A stretch of DNA of 64,000 nt from Kingella potus (GCF_900451175.1 NZ_UGJJ01000002.1:1-64000), one strand, 5' to 3'. Numbered from the stretch's first letter, positions 1-9,810 are shown. The notes: generated by a model from the sequence alone, not told the origin. Translations and numbers: made by a program.

Positions 1-1127
1 TCAACGAAGCGGCGGAACACGGCGCAGACGGCGCGCGCACGGCCTACGATCGTCTTGCCCAATCCGTCAAAGCCGCCGCGATGATGCCGCCGAAAACGCT
101 GGCGGCAGGCGGCAGGCGTTTTCAGACGGCCTGATTACCGCCGCGCAATACGGCCAAACCCTGTCCGAAGTGAAACGCCGCAGCGCGGAGGTGGCACAGC
201 GCGATGGGCGACACGGCAAAAGCCGCCCACGAGCAGGCCGCCAACGCCGCCCGCGCCCATGCGGATGCCGAAGCGCAAACCGCCAACGCCGCCGCGCAGG
301 CAGCGCAGGGCGCGGACAAAGCCGCCGCCGGTGCGGTGCGCCGCGTTACCCGCCTGCACGAAGTGTTCTCCACGCAGCACGGCAACATCAGGCTCACGCG
401 CGAAGAGTTTGCCGCACTCAATGCCGAAATCGACCGTTTCAACGTCGGCCAGCCCGAAAGCATGAGCGTAACGCGCTGGATTCAATACAAAAACCAATTG
501 CAGGCGGTCAAAGACGGCTTTGCCGCCATCATCCGCGAAGCCGAAGAGGCGGGCGATGCCGTGTCGCAAATGGCACGCGATGGCACGATTAACCAGCAGG
601 CACTTGCCCGCGCCGCGCAGGCCGCTGCCGAAGCCACCGGCAAGCTCGACTCCGTGCGCCTGACGAAATTGCACGCGCAAATCGACGAAGCGCGGCAGAA
701 GCTGCGCGAAATGCAGAACGAAGCCAAGAAGCGCGGGAAACTTTGGAGGCGGAACTGGCGGGACTGGACGGCAACGAAGAGGCCGCGCACGAATTGGAGG
801 CGCGGCGCAAGATTGAAGCATGGAAGAAAAAAGCCGCAGAATCGGCGGACGACGGCACGGCGGCCGAATACCGCAAAGCGGCCGAATTGCAGGAGCACTC
901 TCCGCCGCCAGCGGGAAAAGCGCGAAGCGGAAAAGCAGGCGAAAGCGGAAAAAACGCCCGATTTGTCCGCCCTGGCCGAGCCGCAGATCAATATCGGCTG
1001 GGATGGGGTGGCGGGCTTGATTGAAGAATGGAAAAACGCGCTGGAAAGGCGTGATGCGAAAGTGGCCGATGCGGCGGCGGCGGTCTTAATCGAAAAATTG
1101 AAAGACGGCCTGCGGCGGATGGTGTAA
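1..1127 (+). pseudogene. Phage tail tape measure protein, 5'-truncated by window edge and frameshifted
   Basis: The fragment is Ala/Gln/Glu-rich and helical, with coiled-coil-like stretches (AANAARAHADAEAQTANAA and similar), as in tail tape measure proteins that set phage tail length. The coding frame has to change four times (near 118, 203, 740 and 897) to keep a continuous helical protein ending in LKDGLRRMV at 1127. The switch near 740 is repaired by one more G in a GGG run. No in-frame stop interrupts the true frame between the switches. It is either a decaying gene or a stretch with sequence errors. It is immediately followed by the next tail gene, with an RBS at the junction. Confidence 0.6.
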
Positions 1128-1137
1128 AGGATTGGAT

Positions 1138-1522
1138 ATGCAGCTCAAACGCAAAGACACCGGCGAAATCCTCGCCCTGCCGGACGATATGCAGTGGCAG
1201 GACGAGATGGAATGGAGCGCGGTGGCGCAGGCCGCGCCGCAGCGCACTTTGTCGGGCGGCCTCGTTATCCAGCAGGGGGTAAAGCAAAACGGCCGCCCGG
1301 TAACCCTTTCCGGCGATTGGGCGTGGCACAGGCGGGCGGATTTGCTGCGGCTGCGCGGCTGGAGCGACACGGCGGGCTTAATCATGACGCTGACGCTGCC
1401 GGACGGCCGCAGTTTCGATACTTGCCTTCCGTCTGCACGACAAGCTGTTCGGCAAGGCGGAGGCGGTGGCCTTCCGCACCCCCGAACGGACGACACGCCT
1501 TATCTGGCAACAATTAACTTAA
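1138..1522 (+). pseudogene. Small phage tail protein, one frameshift
   Basis: The ATG at 1138 is preceded by AAAGGA at good spacing, so it is preferred over an upstream TTG. The first 95 or so codons (starting MQLKRKDTGEILALPDDMQW) run in one frame. Near 1425 one extra base (TT where T is expected) shifts the frame, after which the protein continues as FRLHDKLFGKAEAVAFRTPE and stops at 1522. The repaired product would be about 128 residues. It lies between the tape measure gene and the large tail protein, a position typical for tail assembly or distal-tail proteins. I do not recognise the family. Confidence 0.5.
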
Positions 1523-1537
1523 TGACGGTATAGCAAA

Positions 1538-4500
1538 ATGGCAAAACTCACACAGCAAGACCTGCGGATTTACCCCTCGCAACGCCTCACCGACCGCCCG
1601 ACGGCGGCGGCCTGATGGTGGGCGAGCCGCTCACCGGCAAAGACAACGAACTGTTCCCGCCGGTGTCCGATTTGGACAGGACGATGGGCAGTTTTGACGC
1701 GCGGCTGGTCTATCCCGGCGTGCTGCGCGACGATGCCGAGCCGCTCTACGGGGCGCATCTGGTTATTTCCGAGCCGCCCCAGGCGCAGAACGTGTCTTAT
1801 TTGGCGTTTAAAGCAAAAAACTACGGCGAAAGCCGCGCCGATATTCTGCCGGCATTGAGGCATACAGCGTGCCGACCATCGAAAGCCGCATGACGCTTTT
1901 GGGGCGGCATTTGGCGGGCGGTCGGCTGGTGCAGGCCTACCAGCGCGTCGAAGCCCCGCTGCCGAAGGTGGGCGAGCGGTATTGTTTGGAAAACCGCAGC
2001 CGCACGCGCCAGCAGTTTTCCGCATTGCGTCGGTCAAAGACGAAATCCGCACCTTTGAAATCGTACTGCCCAGCGGGCAGACCAAAGAAATCCAACGGCG
2101 CGTGCTGAAAATGGAAATTCCCAACGCGCTGGTCGAAGACTTTAAAGGCGTGGACTACCCGGCCGAAGGCTATGCCAATGCCGAAACGCTGGTTTTGGAA
2201 ACCCATGTGGCCGATTCGGCCAATTATTGCGGCGTGCAGCCTTTGGCCGAAGATTTGGCGGCGGGCGGCGCACAAGTGCTGGTAGAGAGCATTTTTGCCA
2301 AACTCGTCCCACCGCCACGGTGGAAACCGCCGAAGCCGACGCGTATCCGGTGTCTTCCGAGACGTGGGTGCCGTCCGCGCCGCGCCGCAATGTGTTTCAG
2401 ACGGCCGCCAAAGCCTCGGGCGATATTTGGCTGGAAAATCCGGTACTGCCCGGCAGCATCGAGATAGACGGCTGGGCAGACAACGGACGCGGCCAGCTCG
2501 TACGCGGCGGCGAGAGCGTGCAAGCCGACTACCGGCGCGGCCTGATACAGGCCTTTCCCGACAGCTACGGCCTGACCGTGTCCGCCATCCCCGCCGTGCC
2601 GGTCAACGCCGCCCGTTTTGCCGCTTTCTTGGAAATCAAAGACAGCAATCAGGGCACGCAGTTTGCCCCCGCTGCTGCCGTCCGCCCCTGCCGGGCTGTC
2701 GGTGTCGTTTATGTCTTTGGGGGCGTGGTACACGCTCACCGACGAAGGCGGCGGCATTCTGCGCGACGAAGCGGGCGAAGCCTGCGGCACGGTGTCGGCC
2801 ACAGGCTCGGTTGTCCTTAATCTGCCCGCCCTGCCGGATGTCGGCAGCCGCATTGTTTTCCAATGGGGCGACAAGAGCGTGTTCCAAACCTACGACGCGA
2901 AAGAGGCGGGCACGCAGCCGGCGGTCAAACCCTGGGCGGCGGCGCGGTGCTGCCCGCTGCGGACGGCGGCTTCATCAAGCCCGGCACGCTGCGCCTGTCG
3001 TGGAACGGCAAAACGGCCACAGACGAAGCAGGCCGTCTGAAAGGCGCGGCGGCGGGCTATGTCGATTATTACGGCGGGCGGGCGGCCGTTTCAGACGGCC
3101 TCGAAGCCGCAGCCGTGGAAATCGCCTATCAGGCCTACACCGGCGAAGCGAAAGAATACAGCGTCGGCAAACAGACCACCGGTGCATTAAACCTCACACT
3201 CGGCCGCATCGCGCCCGGCAGCCTGTGCCTGCGCGTGGCCTACACCGCCCGCGCCACGGTGCAGACCGAAAGCTGGGTGCAGATGAAATACAACCGCCTG
3301 CAAGCCGGACAGATGGTCAACGGTGCGCAAATCGTCGAAGCGAAAAACACGATTTGCGGCTGGCCTACGACAAAAAAGAAGTCTACGGCGCACAGGAAAT
3401 CACCTTTACCGACAACGGCGCGGGCGGCCTGATGGCCGACGGCAAAACCCTGCCCGGCGCAACAATCGACTACGGCACCGGCAAAATCGTCCTGCCCGAA
3501 CCGGACAGGCTCGGCCTGGCCATCTCCGGCACTTCGCAGGACACCGGCAGCGTCCAAATCCTGCCCGGCGCGTCGCAGGCCGCCGAATACGGCCGCGAGC
3601 GCGTGGTTGCCAATGTAGCCTACCAAATTCAGGCCGCCGCCTGCCGCTATCTGGACAGCACCGCCACCCGTCAGGTGCACCTTACCGAAACGCCGTCCAA
3701 TGTGTGGGCCAACGTACTGCCGCAGTCGGGCGCGCGGCCGGTGCAGGACAGTTGGGCGTTTGACATCGGCGGCGTGCGGCTGATTGAGCGCGGCGGCGTG
3801 CTGTATAAAAACTTCAAGCCCGAAACCGGACGCGGCGAAGCGGCAGGCCGTCTGAATTTGGAAAACGGCAACGTGCAGGTATCCGATCCTTCGCTCAATC
3901 TGGCCGCGCTGAAAGTAACGGCGGGCATCGTATCCCTCGAACCCAAGCCCGCCTTCAGCTTCTGCGGCCGGGTCGGCGGCGCACCGGTCAAGCCCGAGAG
4001 CTTTACCGTCTATGCATCGGGCGGCGGCGGCCTGATTTCCGCCCGCTCCGACGCGGAAGGCAATCTTACGGGAGACTTTACCGGCAAAATCGACTACCGC
4101 ACCGGCTTTTTCCAAATCGAACGGGAGCGCGGCTTTCTGCCCGACACCCTGCGCTACAACGTGGTGTTGCAGGACGACATCCCGCTCGATTCCTCCGTCA
4201 TCGGCATCGATTCCGTGCGCCTGCCCGCCGACGGCCGCGTCCCCATCTTCCGCAAGGGCGACATGATCGTCATCGGCAACCGCCTGAAACAAAACCTCGG
4301 CAGCGCGTTCACGGCCGGGCAGCGCATCCCGCTGGAGCGGCCGGATGCCGACCGCGTCTGTCTGACTGACGCGGCGGGCAAACACGTCCTGTCCGAGCAT
4401 TACACCGTATCCGCCGGCACGCTGGCCTTTGCCGACCCGCTGGATTTGTCCGCTTACCAAATGCCGCTGACGGCCGTGCAGGCGTGGGAAGAGGAAAACC

Positions 4501-5060
4501 GCATTGCCCGCGCCGACATATCGGGCCGTCTGAAACTGCAGTTTCCCGTGTCCCGCGCTTATCCGAAAGCGGGTACCTACGTTTCTTCCGCCCTGATTGC
4601 CGGCGATTTGCTGGTACGCGCCAGCGAGCCTTTCTCGCAGCAGACGTGGAGCAGGCATTGGAAAGACGAAATCGACGGCGAAGAAATCCTTGCGCGGCTG
4701 GACGTGCGCAACTACCCGTTCAAATTAATCAGCGGCGGCGCGGTAACGCAACGCTGGCTGATTCTGTTTACCTCGGAAAACCAGTTCGAGCTGTACGGCG
4801 AAACCCTCGGACTGGTTGCCAAAGGCGACACCCTGTCCGACCTGGCTCCCGCCAACCCCGCCACCGGCAAGCCTTATTTCACGCTGCCGCGCACGGCATT
4901 CGGCGGCGGCTGGGCGGCAAGAAACTGCGTGCGTTTCAACACCTACGGCACGCCCACGCCCGTGTGGATTTTGCGCGCCGTGCAGCCCTCGCCCGAGCGG
5001 CAGAGCCGCCGCGACGGCTTTACCGCCTGCCTGCGCGGCAACACCGTGGCCGACGGTTGA
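1538..5060 (+). pseudogene. Large phage tail/baseplate-like protein (about 1,170 aa) with seven frameshifts
   Basis: A start at 1538 (MAKLTQQDLRIYPSQRLTD) leads into one long protein that can be followed to the stop at 5060 if seven frame changes are accepted, near 1600, 1853, 1985, 2305, 2675, 2935 and 3350. Most are single-base differences in short runs (CCC for CCCC, AAAA for AAAAA, CCCCC for CCCC). From 3360 to 5060 the frame is open without interruption. Composition is Gly/Thr/Asp-rich with repeated beta-type segments, as in tail hub or fibre proteins. In-frame DUS copies occur (near 2397 and 3090). Size and place after the tape measure gene suggest a central tail or baseplate component; the family was not recognised. 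Confidence 0.55.
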
Positions 5061-5174
5061 GGCCGTCTGAAAACCCTCGGGCATCAACGCGGCAATACGT
5101 TTCCGAAAAGCCGGATACTGGTCTTTTTGTATCGCCATGCGTTACAATATGGCAAACAGACGCGATACAGACAA

Positions 5175-5453
5175 ATGATACTTTCATTCAGGCACAAAGG
5201 GCTGCAAAGGTTTTTTGAAACAGGCAGCAAGGCGGGCATACAGGCCGCCCACGCCCCCAAAATCGCCCGCATACTTGCCCGTCTCAACAGCGCGGCCGAC
5301 CCCGCCGATATGAATATCGCAGGCTGGCGGCTGCACCCGCTGGCAGGCAGTTTGCAAGGCCATTGGAGCGTTACCGTCAGCGGCAACTGGCGCATTACCT
5401 TTACGCTGGAAAACGGCCGTGCCGAAATCGTCGATTATCAAGACTACCACTAG
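5175..5453 (+). CDS. higB: RelE/HigB-family toxin of a HigBA module
   Basis: A 92-residue protein beginning MILSFRHKGLQRFFETG. This opening, the WRLHPLAG segment, GHWSVTVSGNWRITF and the C-terminal EIVDYQDYH are typical of HigB toxins, ribosome-dependent mRNA interferases of the RelE superfamily. The ATG at 5175 is chosen because the family starts exactly there; an upstream in-frame start would add an unrelated leader. The antitoxin gene follows after 8 bases, giving the toxin-first order characteristic of higBA. The pair lies inside the tail gene cluster and is probably a cargo (moron) insertion that stabilises the prophage or acts against other phages. Identification is confident at the family level. 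Confidence 0.9.
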   Translation: MILSFRHKGLQRFFETGSKAGIQAAHAPKIARILARLNSAADPADMNIAGWRLHPLAGSLQGHWSVTVSGNWRITFTLENGRAEIVDYQDYH

Positions 5454-5461
5454 GAAAACCC

Positions 5462-5752
5462 ATGCAGATGCACAACCCCCCGCACCCCGCCGAAACCATC
5501 CGAGAGGACATACTGCCCGCTTTGGGATTGAGCGTTACCGAAGCCGCGCGGCAGCTTGGCGTGTCCCGCGTAACCCTTTCCCGCCTGCTAAACGGCAAAG
5601 CGGGAATCAGCGCGGACATGGCAATCAGACTGCACGCATGGCTGGGCGAAAACAGCCCCAGCCCCGAAAGCTGGCTGCACCAGCAAGCCGATTACGATTT
5701 ATGGCAGGCCGGCCAAAAAGAGCGGCCGCACATCATCCCTGCTTATGCCTGA
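5462..5752 (+). CDS. higA: HigA-family antitoxin, XRE helix-turn-helix
   Basis: A 96-residue protein with one XRE-type helix-turn-helix: LSVTEAARQLGVSRVTLSRL at about residues 22-41, followed by LNGKAGISADMAIRLHAWLG. This matches HigA antitoxins, which bind and neutralise HigB and repress their own operon. It begins 8 bases after higB with an AGGAAAACCC leader and is followed at once by a strong terminator (5758-5785), so the two genes form a closed bicistronic unit. The operon promoter presumably lies in the 5061-5174 gap; a clear consensus was not seen. Confidence 0.92.
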   Translation: MQMHNPPHPAETIREDILPALGLSVTEAARQLGVSRVTLSRLLNGKAGISADMAIRLHAWLGENSPSPESWLHQQADYDLWQAGQKERPHIIPAYA

Positions 5753-5757
5753 ACACG

Positions 5758-5785
5758 AATCCCGCCCCATGGCGGGATTTTTATT
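5758..5785 (+). terminator. Rho-independent terminator after higBA
   Basis: A perfect 9-bp stem AATCCCGCC/GGCGGGATT with a CCAT loop is followed by TTTTATT. It closes the higBA unit before the next phage gene. Confidence 0.9.
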
Positions 5786-5858
5786 GCAGTGAAACCGCGC
5801 AGACCGCGCGGCAGCGGGGTTTTCCCTACCATAGCCTGCCCGACAGAAAGGAAACCCC

Positions 5859-6767
5859 ATGCTGCGCACCGAACGTGTCCCCGTTACCCTCTACACCTCC
5901 GAAGACCCCTCCGCGCCCAAGCTCGCAAACGCCGCCGGCGCATTCAAAACCATCCTCAAAGCCTGCCTGCTTACCGGCTACGGCGCGAAAGCCGCCGCAG
6001 GCTGGGAGGCGGCTTTTGAAGGCAACAACAAAATCGCCCTGCGCCCCGCCGACCCCAAATCGCCGCGCGGCCTCATCCGCATCGACAACGGCACGGCCGG
6101 CATTGCCTACATACAGGCCTACACCGCCATGAGCGGCATCGACAGCGGCGAAGCGGTATTCAACCAAACACAGAACCTGCATCTGACCGACTATTCTTAC
6201 CAAACACGCAAATGGTGGCTGATTGCCTGCCCGCGCGGCTTTGCCTTTTTTGCGGAAGGGCGCGGCGGCGGCTGCCGCTATCTGTATTTCGGCGACTTTC
6301 CCACGCTCTCGGCGGGCGACAACGGCAATATGGTTTGCATCGGCTCCTTCGGCCAATCCTACGGGCAAAACATTGTTCCAAGGGGGTTTTATTCGCGCGG
6401 TGGTAGCGCATACACTTTTGCCGCGCTGCTCAAATCCTACGACGGCCTGAGAAAAGGCGCGGGCGCAAATCTGCAAACTGCCGCATTTTCTCTATATTCT
6501 GCAAACGAGACTCCGCAGGAATACCCCTCGCCTGTTTCCGGCGGCTTTTCCGCCTTCCCCGTATACATTATGGAATACGCCAACAGCCTCACTATGCCGC
6601 GCGGGCTGCTGCCGGGCATCTCTGCCGTGGCCGAGCGTATGTCCGCCGTTCCCGTCGGCACCCGTTTTGACCAGCTCGCCGGCGAAAATTTCATCTGCAT
6701 GGACTTTGGCGACGGCAACCAGCGCGATACCGCCGTTTTGGTAAACACCTCATATTGGGAAATATGA
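5859..6767 (+). CDS. Phage tail-module protein of unknown function (302 aa)
   Basis: Intact gene starting with an ATG after an AGAAAGGAAAC ribosome site. The protein has no signal peptide or membrane segment and is rich in Gly and aromatic residues in its middle (for example RKWWLIACPRGFAFFAEGRG). It sits between the large tail protein and the tail-tip gene and overlaps the next gene by 4 bases (ATGA), so the two are likely translated together. A structural virion role is inferred from position only; I do not recognise the family. Confidence 0.7.
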   Translation: MLRTERVPVTLYTSEDPSAPKLANAAGAFKTILKACLLTGYGAKAAAGWEAAFEGNNKIALRPADPKSPRGLIRIDNGTAGIAYIQAYTAMSGIDSGEAVFNQTQNLHLTDYSYQTRKWWLIACPRGFAFFAEGRGGGCRYLYFGDFPTLSAGDNGNMVCIGSFGQSYGQNIVPRGFYSRGGSAYTFAALLKSYDGLRKGAGANLQTAAFSLYSANETPQEYPSPVSGGFSAFPVYIMEYANSLTMPRGLLPGISAVAERMSAVPVGTRFDQLAGENFICMDFGDGNQRDTAVLVNTSYWEI

Positions 6768-7129
6768 TGAACAGCGTTTTTGCCCCGCGCATCCTCACAT
6801 GGCGGCGGACGCGCCATGCCGTGCCGCAGAATCAGGTTTTTGCCGCCCGGTTTGTGCAGTACAGGGAACGCAACCACGGGCGCGGCATCATCGCCGGACG
6901 CGGTATCGGCATCGTTACCGTCGGCGGCAGGCCCGCATCCCGCCGCATCCTGCTGATTGAGCGCGAGCGTTTCAAAGTCATCGACGACACCTGGTCTGCC
7001 GACGACGGCAGCTATCTGTTCGAGCAATTGGACACCGGACAGGATTTCCTTGTCATCGCCCTCGACCACAAGCGGCAATACGAACCCGTTTGTTACGACT
7101 ACGTCCGCGCCGTGGAAGATACCCCCTAA
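6764..7129 (+). CDS. Phage tail-module protein of unknown function (121 aa)
   Basis: It starts at the ATGATG that overlaps the stop of the preceding gene; the second ATG at 6767 is an alternative. The 121-residue product is basic at its N-terminus and then has a compact segment (RGIIAGRGIGIVTVGGRPASRRI followed by LLIERERFKVIDDTW and SYLFEQLDTGQDFLVIALD, shortened here) that resembles small beta-sandwich carboxypeptidase-regulatory-like or fibre-attachment folds. Translational coupling and position suggest a partner of the 302-residue protein in tail structure. Function is not recognised. Confidence 0.65.
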   Translation: MMNSVFAPRILTWRRTRHAVPQNQVFAARFVQYRERNHGRGIIAGRGIGIVTVGGRPASRRILLIERERFKVIDDTWSADDGSYLFEQLDTGQDFLVIALDHKRQYEPVCYDYVRAVEDTP

Positions 7130-7132
7130 GCG

Positions 7133-7162
7133 CGCAGGGTGTGTCGCTTGCGACGCACGCGT
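7133..7162. repeat. Copy of the dispersed AGGGTGTGTCGC...GCGACGCACGCG hairpin repeat
   Basis: AGGGTGTGTCGC and GCGACGCACGCG form an imperfect hairpin between two phage tail genes. The same repeat family appears at about 10106-10266, 14877-15117, 23388-23456, 23769-23840 and 52966-53316, usually next to DUS. Confidence 0.7.
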
Positions 7163-7183
7163 CCTATGCCGCAAGGTCTGAAC

Positions 7184-9016
7184 ATGTCCGATTCCGTCAA
7201 ATACAACGCCCTGCCGCTGCCCTTTGGGCGGCCTCTGTCCGGCACAAACGCCGCCGCCCTGCCGCTGCCCTTTGCGCGCCTGTTGGGGCAGACGGAGGAG
7301 GGCGGCAGTCTGCCCGATCCGTCTGATCCGCCCGCGCCGCCGCCAAGCCGCCGCGTGCCGGTAGCCGCCGCTTTCGCGTTTCCGAATGCCGCCGCAGCGG
7401 GGGCTGTCGGGTGCCTGAATGCCTTTTCAGACGGCCTCGAAGTACAGGCCGCGCCCCGCTTTGTGCAGAGCGAAAGCCTGCCGCTCTCCGCCTGCCTGCG
7501 CTCCGCCGTGGTTGGCATGCAAGAGCTGCGCCGCTGCGCCGCCCAAAACACAAGCGTTTCAGACGGCCTCCAACGCCGCACCGCTATCCGCTACGGCAAG
7601 GCGGAACAACTGCGCCGCTGCACCGCCGCCCATACCGGCCGCTACGCCAAGCTGCGCCGCTGCACCGAAGCGGTGTTGTCCGCCCTGTCGCAGGCACGCG
7701 CCTGCACCGTGCAAACCACCACCGCACAGCAGCCGCTGGCACGCTGCGCCGCACTCGGCCTGCTGCACAAACAGCCGCTTTGCGCCTGCCTGCGCACACG
7801 CCACAGCGCAGCCCTGCGCCCGCCGTGCGAATGGCACGACATCCCCATACCGACCCCGCCCGATCCCGAAACCCATCTGTGCGGCAAACGCCCCAAGTCC
7901 GACCGCCTGCCGCTGCCGCTGCGCCGCCGCCACATCGTCCACCATCCCGCCGCCGTGCCGCTGCCCTTTGCCTGCGATGCGCAGGCGCACACGCCCATTT
8001 TGAAGGTTTACATGATTGAAAACAAAATCCGCGCCACAGCGGGCGGCAAACCGCTGGAACTCTTTTCCGCCTCGTTCACCGCCGACACTTCCGGCTACTG
8101 CTGGCTGGGCAGCCTGACCATCCCGCCCGAAGACTTCGCCCGCCTGGATATGGACGGGCGCGAAAAAGGCCGCGAAGCCCTGATTGAAGCAGACATCAAC
8201 GGCGAAACCTTCGCCATACTCGCAGAGGAATACCGCGACAACCGCAGCTTCGGCCAAAAAAGCTACACCGTTTCCGGCCGCAGCCGCAGCGCACGGCTGG
8301 GCGAAAGCTACGCCGCACGGCGCGGCGGCCTCATCGACAACCCGATCTACGCCCGTCAGATTGCCGATCAGGCCCTTAAATACAGCGGCATCCGCATTGC
8401 CGACTGGCAGGCCGCCGACTGGCTGATACCCGGCGGCATCTATTCCACCGAAGGCAAGACCCCGATGGCCGTGGTGCGCGAGCTGGCCGAAACGGCGGGC
8501 GCGTTCGTATACAGCCATCCGGCGCGCGGCGAAATCTCCGTCCTGCCCAAACGCAAAGCCCCCGCCTGGCAGCAGGCCGCGCCCGACCGCGTCATCCCCG
8601 CCTCCGTCATCGTCAGAATCAGCGGCAGCCTGTCCGTCCGCCCCACCGCCTCCGGCGTATTCGTTTATGCCGAACACAATCAGGGCAAAGCCGCCGACGT
8701 GTACAAAAAAGGCAGCAGCCGCGAACCCCGCGCCGCCGCCCTGATCGGCCCGCTCTACACCGATTTGTCCGTTCTCGAAGCCGCCGGAGTCGCCGCCCTC
8801 AACGAAGCGGGCACGCACAAAACCGAATCCGTAACCCTGCCCGTAGCGGAAAAATACGCCATATCCCGCGCCGAATTGGGCGAAATCTGGGAAATCCAAG
8901 AGCCAAGCGGCAACTGGCAGGGCGTGGTAACCGGCCTGACCCTGTCCGTCGAAATCGAAAACGACGCGCCCGTCGTCATGCAAACCGTCAGCATAGACCG
9001 CTACATCGCCGACTAG
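7184..9016 (+). CDS. Phage tail-tip/hub-like protein with repetitive N-terminal extension (610 aa)
   Basis: The start at 7184 has AAGGT six bases upstream; an ATG at 7166 is a weaker alternative. The C-terminal half, from the methionine encoded at 8012 onward, looks like tail-tip hub proteins of siphophages: SFTADTSGYCWLGSLTIP, DINGETFAILAEEYRDNRSF and TVSGRSRSARLGESYA. The N-terminal 275 residues are different: proline-, arginine- and cysteine-rich, with four LPLPF/LPLPL/VPLPF motifs and several LRRC motifs, and with two in-frame DUS copies (7426, 7558). The ATG at 8012 has GAAGGT upstream, so an independent shorter product (about 334 aa) is possible. Confidence 0.65.
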   Translation: MSDSVKYNALPLPFGRPLSGTNAAALPLPFARLLGQTEEGGSLPDPSDPPAPPPSRRVPVAAAFAFPNAAAAGAVGCLNAFSDGLEVQAAPRFVQSESLPLSACLRSAVVGMQELRRCAAQNTSVSDGLQRRTAIRYGKAEQLRRCTAAHTGRYAKLRRCTEAVLSALSQARACTVQTTTAQQPLARCAALGLLHKQPLCACLRTRHSAALRPPCEWHDIPIPTPPDPETHLCGKRPKSDRLPLPLRRRHIVHHPAAVPLPFACDAQAHTPILKVYMIENKIRATAGGKPLELFSASFTADTSGYCWLGSLTIPPEDFARLDMDGREKGREALIEADINGETFAILAEEYRDNRSFGQKSYTVSGRSRSARLGESYAARRGGLIDNPIYARQIADQALKYSGIRIADWQAADWLIPGGIYSTEGKTPMAVVRELAETAGAFVYSHPARGEISVLPKRKAPAWQQAAPDRVIPASVIVRISGSLSVRPTASGVFVYAEHNQGKAADVYKKGSSREPRAAALIGPLYTDLSVLEAAGVAALNEAGTHKTESVTLPVAEKYAISRAELGEIWEIQEPSGNWQGVVTGLTLSVEIENDAPVVMQTVSIDRYIAD

Positions 9017-9093
9017 CCGCGCACGCGTCCTATGCCGCAAAGCACCCCCGCCGGATAACGGCAAAGGCCGTCTGAAAACCAAAAGGAAAGCCC

Positions 9094-9321
9094 GTGAACC
9101 TCTACCAACAACTCATCAGCCTCACCGACCGCCACACCCGCGCCGCCGCCACACTCACCACCGATCTCGGCGGCGGCACATGGCAGGCGCAAACGCAAAG
9201 CGGCCGCACCGTCATCCTGCGCGGGCAGGGCGAAGCGGGGCGGCGCGTGTTCTACGACGCAGGCACGGGCAGCATCCTAGCCCCCGCGCCCGATTCGGAC
9301 ATAAGCGATATTGCCGTATGA
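9094..9321 (+). CDS. Small phage protein of unknown function (75 aa)
   Basis: It begins with GTG behind an AAGGAAAG ribosome site, 77 bases after the tail-tip gene. The product starts MNLYQQLISLTDRHTRAAAT and ends with an acidic tail (DSDISDIAV). The central part (GGGTWQAQTQSGRTVILRG) suggests a small beta-barrel. Position after the tail tip and before the holin-like genes is typical of small tail-completion proteins, but the family was not recognised. Confidence 0.6.
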   Translation: MNLYQQLISLTDRHTRAAATLTTDLGGGTWQAQTQSGRTVILRGQGEAGRRVFYDAGTGSILAPAPDSDISDIAV

Positions 9322-9419
9322 GTGAAGCGGTACACGGCGCAACAGGCCGTCTGAAAAGACACAATCAAGATAAGGGAAAACAGCGGCGCAAACCGCAACG
9401 GCCGCAACAGGCCGTCTGA
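9318..9419 (+). CDS. Possible very small basic protein (33 aa) overlapping the previous gene
   Basis: The ATGA overlap with the previous stop gives an in-frame 33-codon reading frame rich in Lys, Arg and Gln that ends at the TGA contained in a DUS copy (9408-9419). The overlap suggests coupling, but the coding content is low-complexity and much of it comes from two DUS copies, so it may not be a real gene. Confidence 0.25.
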   Translation: MSEAVHGATGRLKRHNQDKGKQRRKPQRPQQAV

Positions 9420-9435
9420 AAACAAAGGAAAAACC

Positions 9436-9810
9436 ATGCCCATCGAAACAAGCACTTCCGCCGCCTACCTGTACAGCATAGGCGGCATCGGCATCGTCGG
9501 CACCCTGTTCGGCATGCCGCTGGACGCGCTGATACTCGGCGGCTTATCCGGCGCGGTGGTGCGCGGCCTGCATCCGGCCGCCTCGCGCCAAGCCGGCTTC
9601 TTCTCCATCCTGCTGTCCATGCTTCTGGCCGGCGCGGTTTCGCCCGTGCTGGCCGAATGGCTGGTGCAGCGCGGCGCACTCGACCCGCAGCGCGCCGCCG
9701 AACTGCTCAAACCCCTGCTGCCCGTCGTGCTTGGCGGCGGCTGGCCGTGGCTGCTGCCGCTGGTGCGCGAGCATATCTTAGGCCGTCTGAAAAAGGAGGA
9801 CAAAGCATGA
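9436..9810 (+). CDS. Putative phage holin-like membrane protein (124 aa)
   Basis: An AAAGGAAAAACC site precedes the ATG. The product has membrane-spanning stretches at about residues 12-28 (IGGIGIVGTLFGMPLDALIL) and 50-70 (FSILLSMLLAGAVSPVLA) plus a further hydrophobic segment near 92-105, and ends in a charged tail (LGRLKKEDKA). Its place directly upstream of a second small membrane protein, between tail and lysis genes, fits a holin. The last codons include a DUS (GGCCGTCTGAAA). The next gene overlaps it by 4 bases. Function is inferred from topology and place. Confidence 0.6.
   Translation: MPIETSTSAAYLYSIGGIGIVGTLFGMPLDALILGGLSGAVVRGLHPAASRQAGFFSILLSMLLAGAVSPVLAEWLVQRGALDPQRAAELLKPLLPVVLGGGWPWLLPLVREHILGRLKKEDKA

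Noticed and set aside
7559..9082. Minus-strand open frame of about 500 codons opposite the tail-tip gene
   Set aside because: Its composition is Gly/Ala/Arg-rich without any motif and it is fully antisense to a supported gene.
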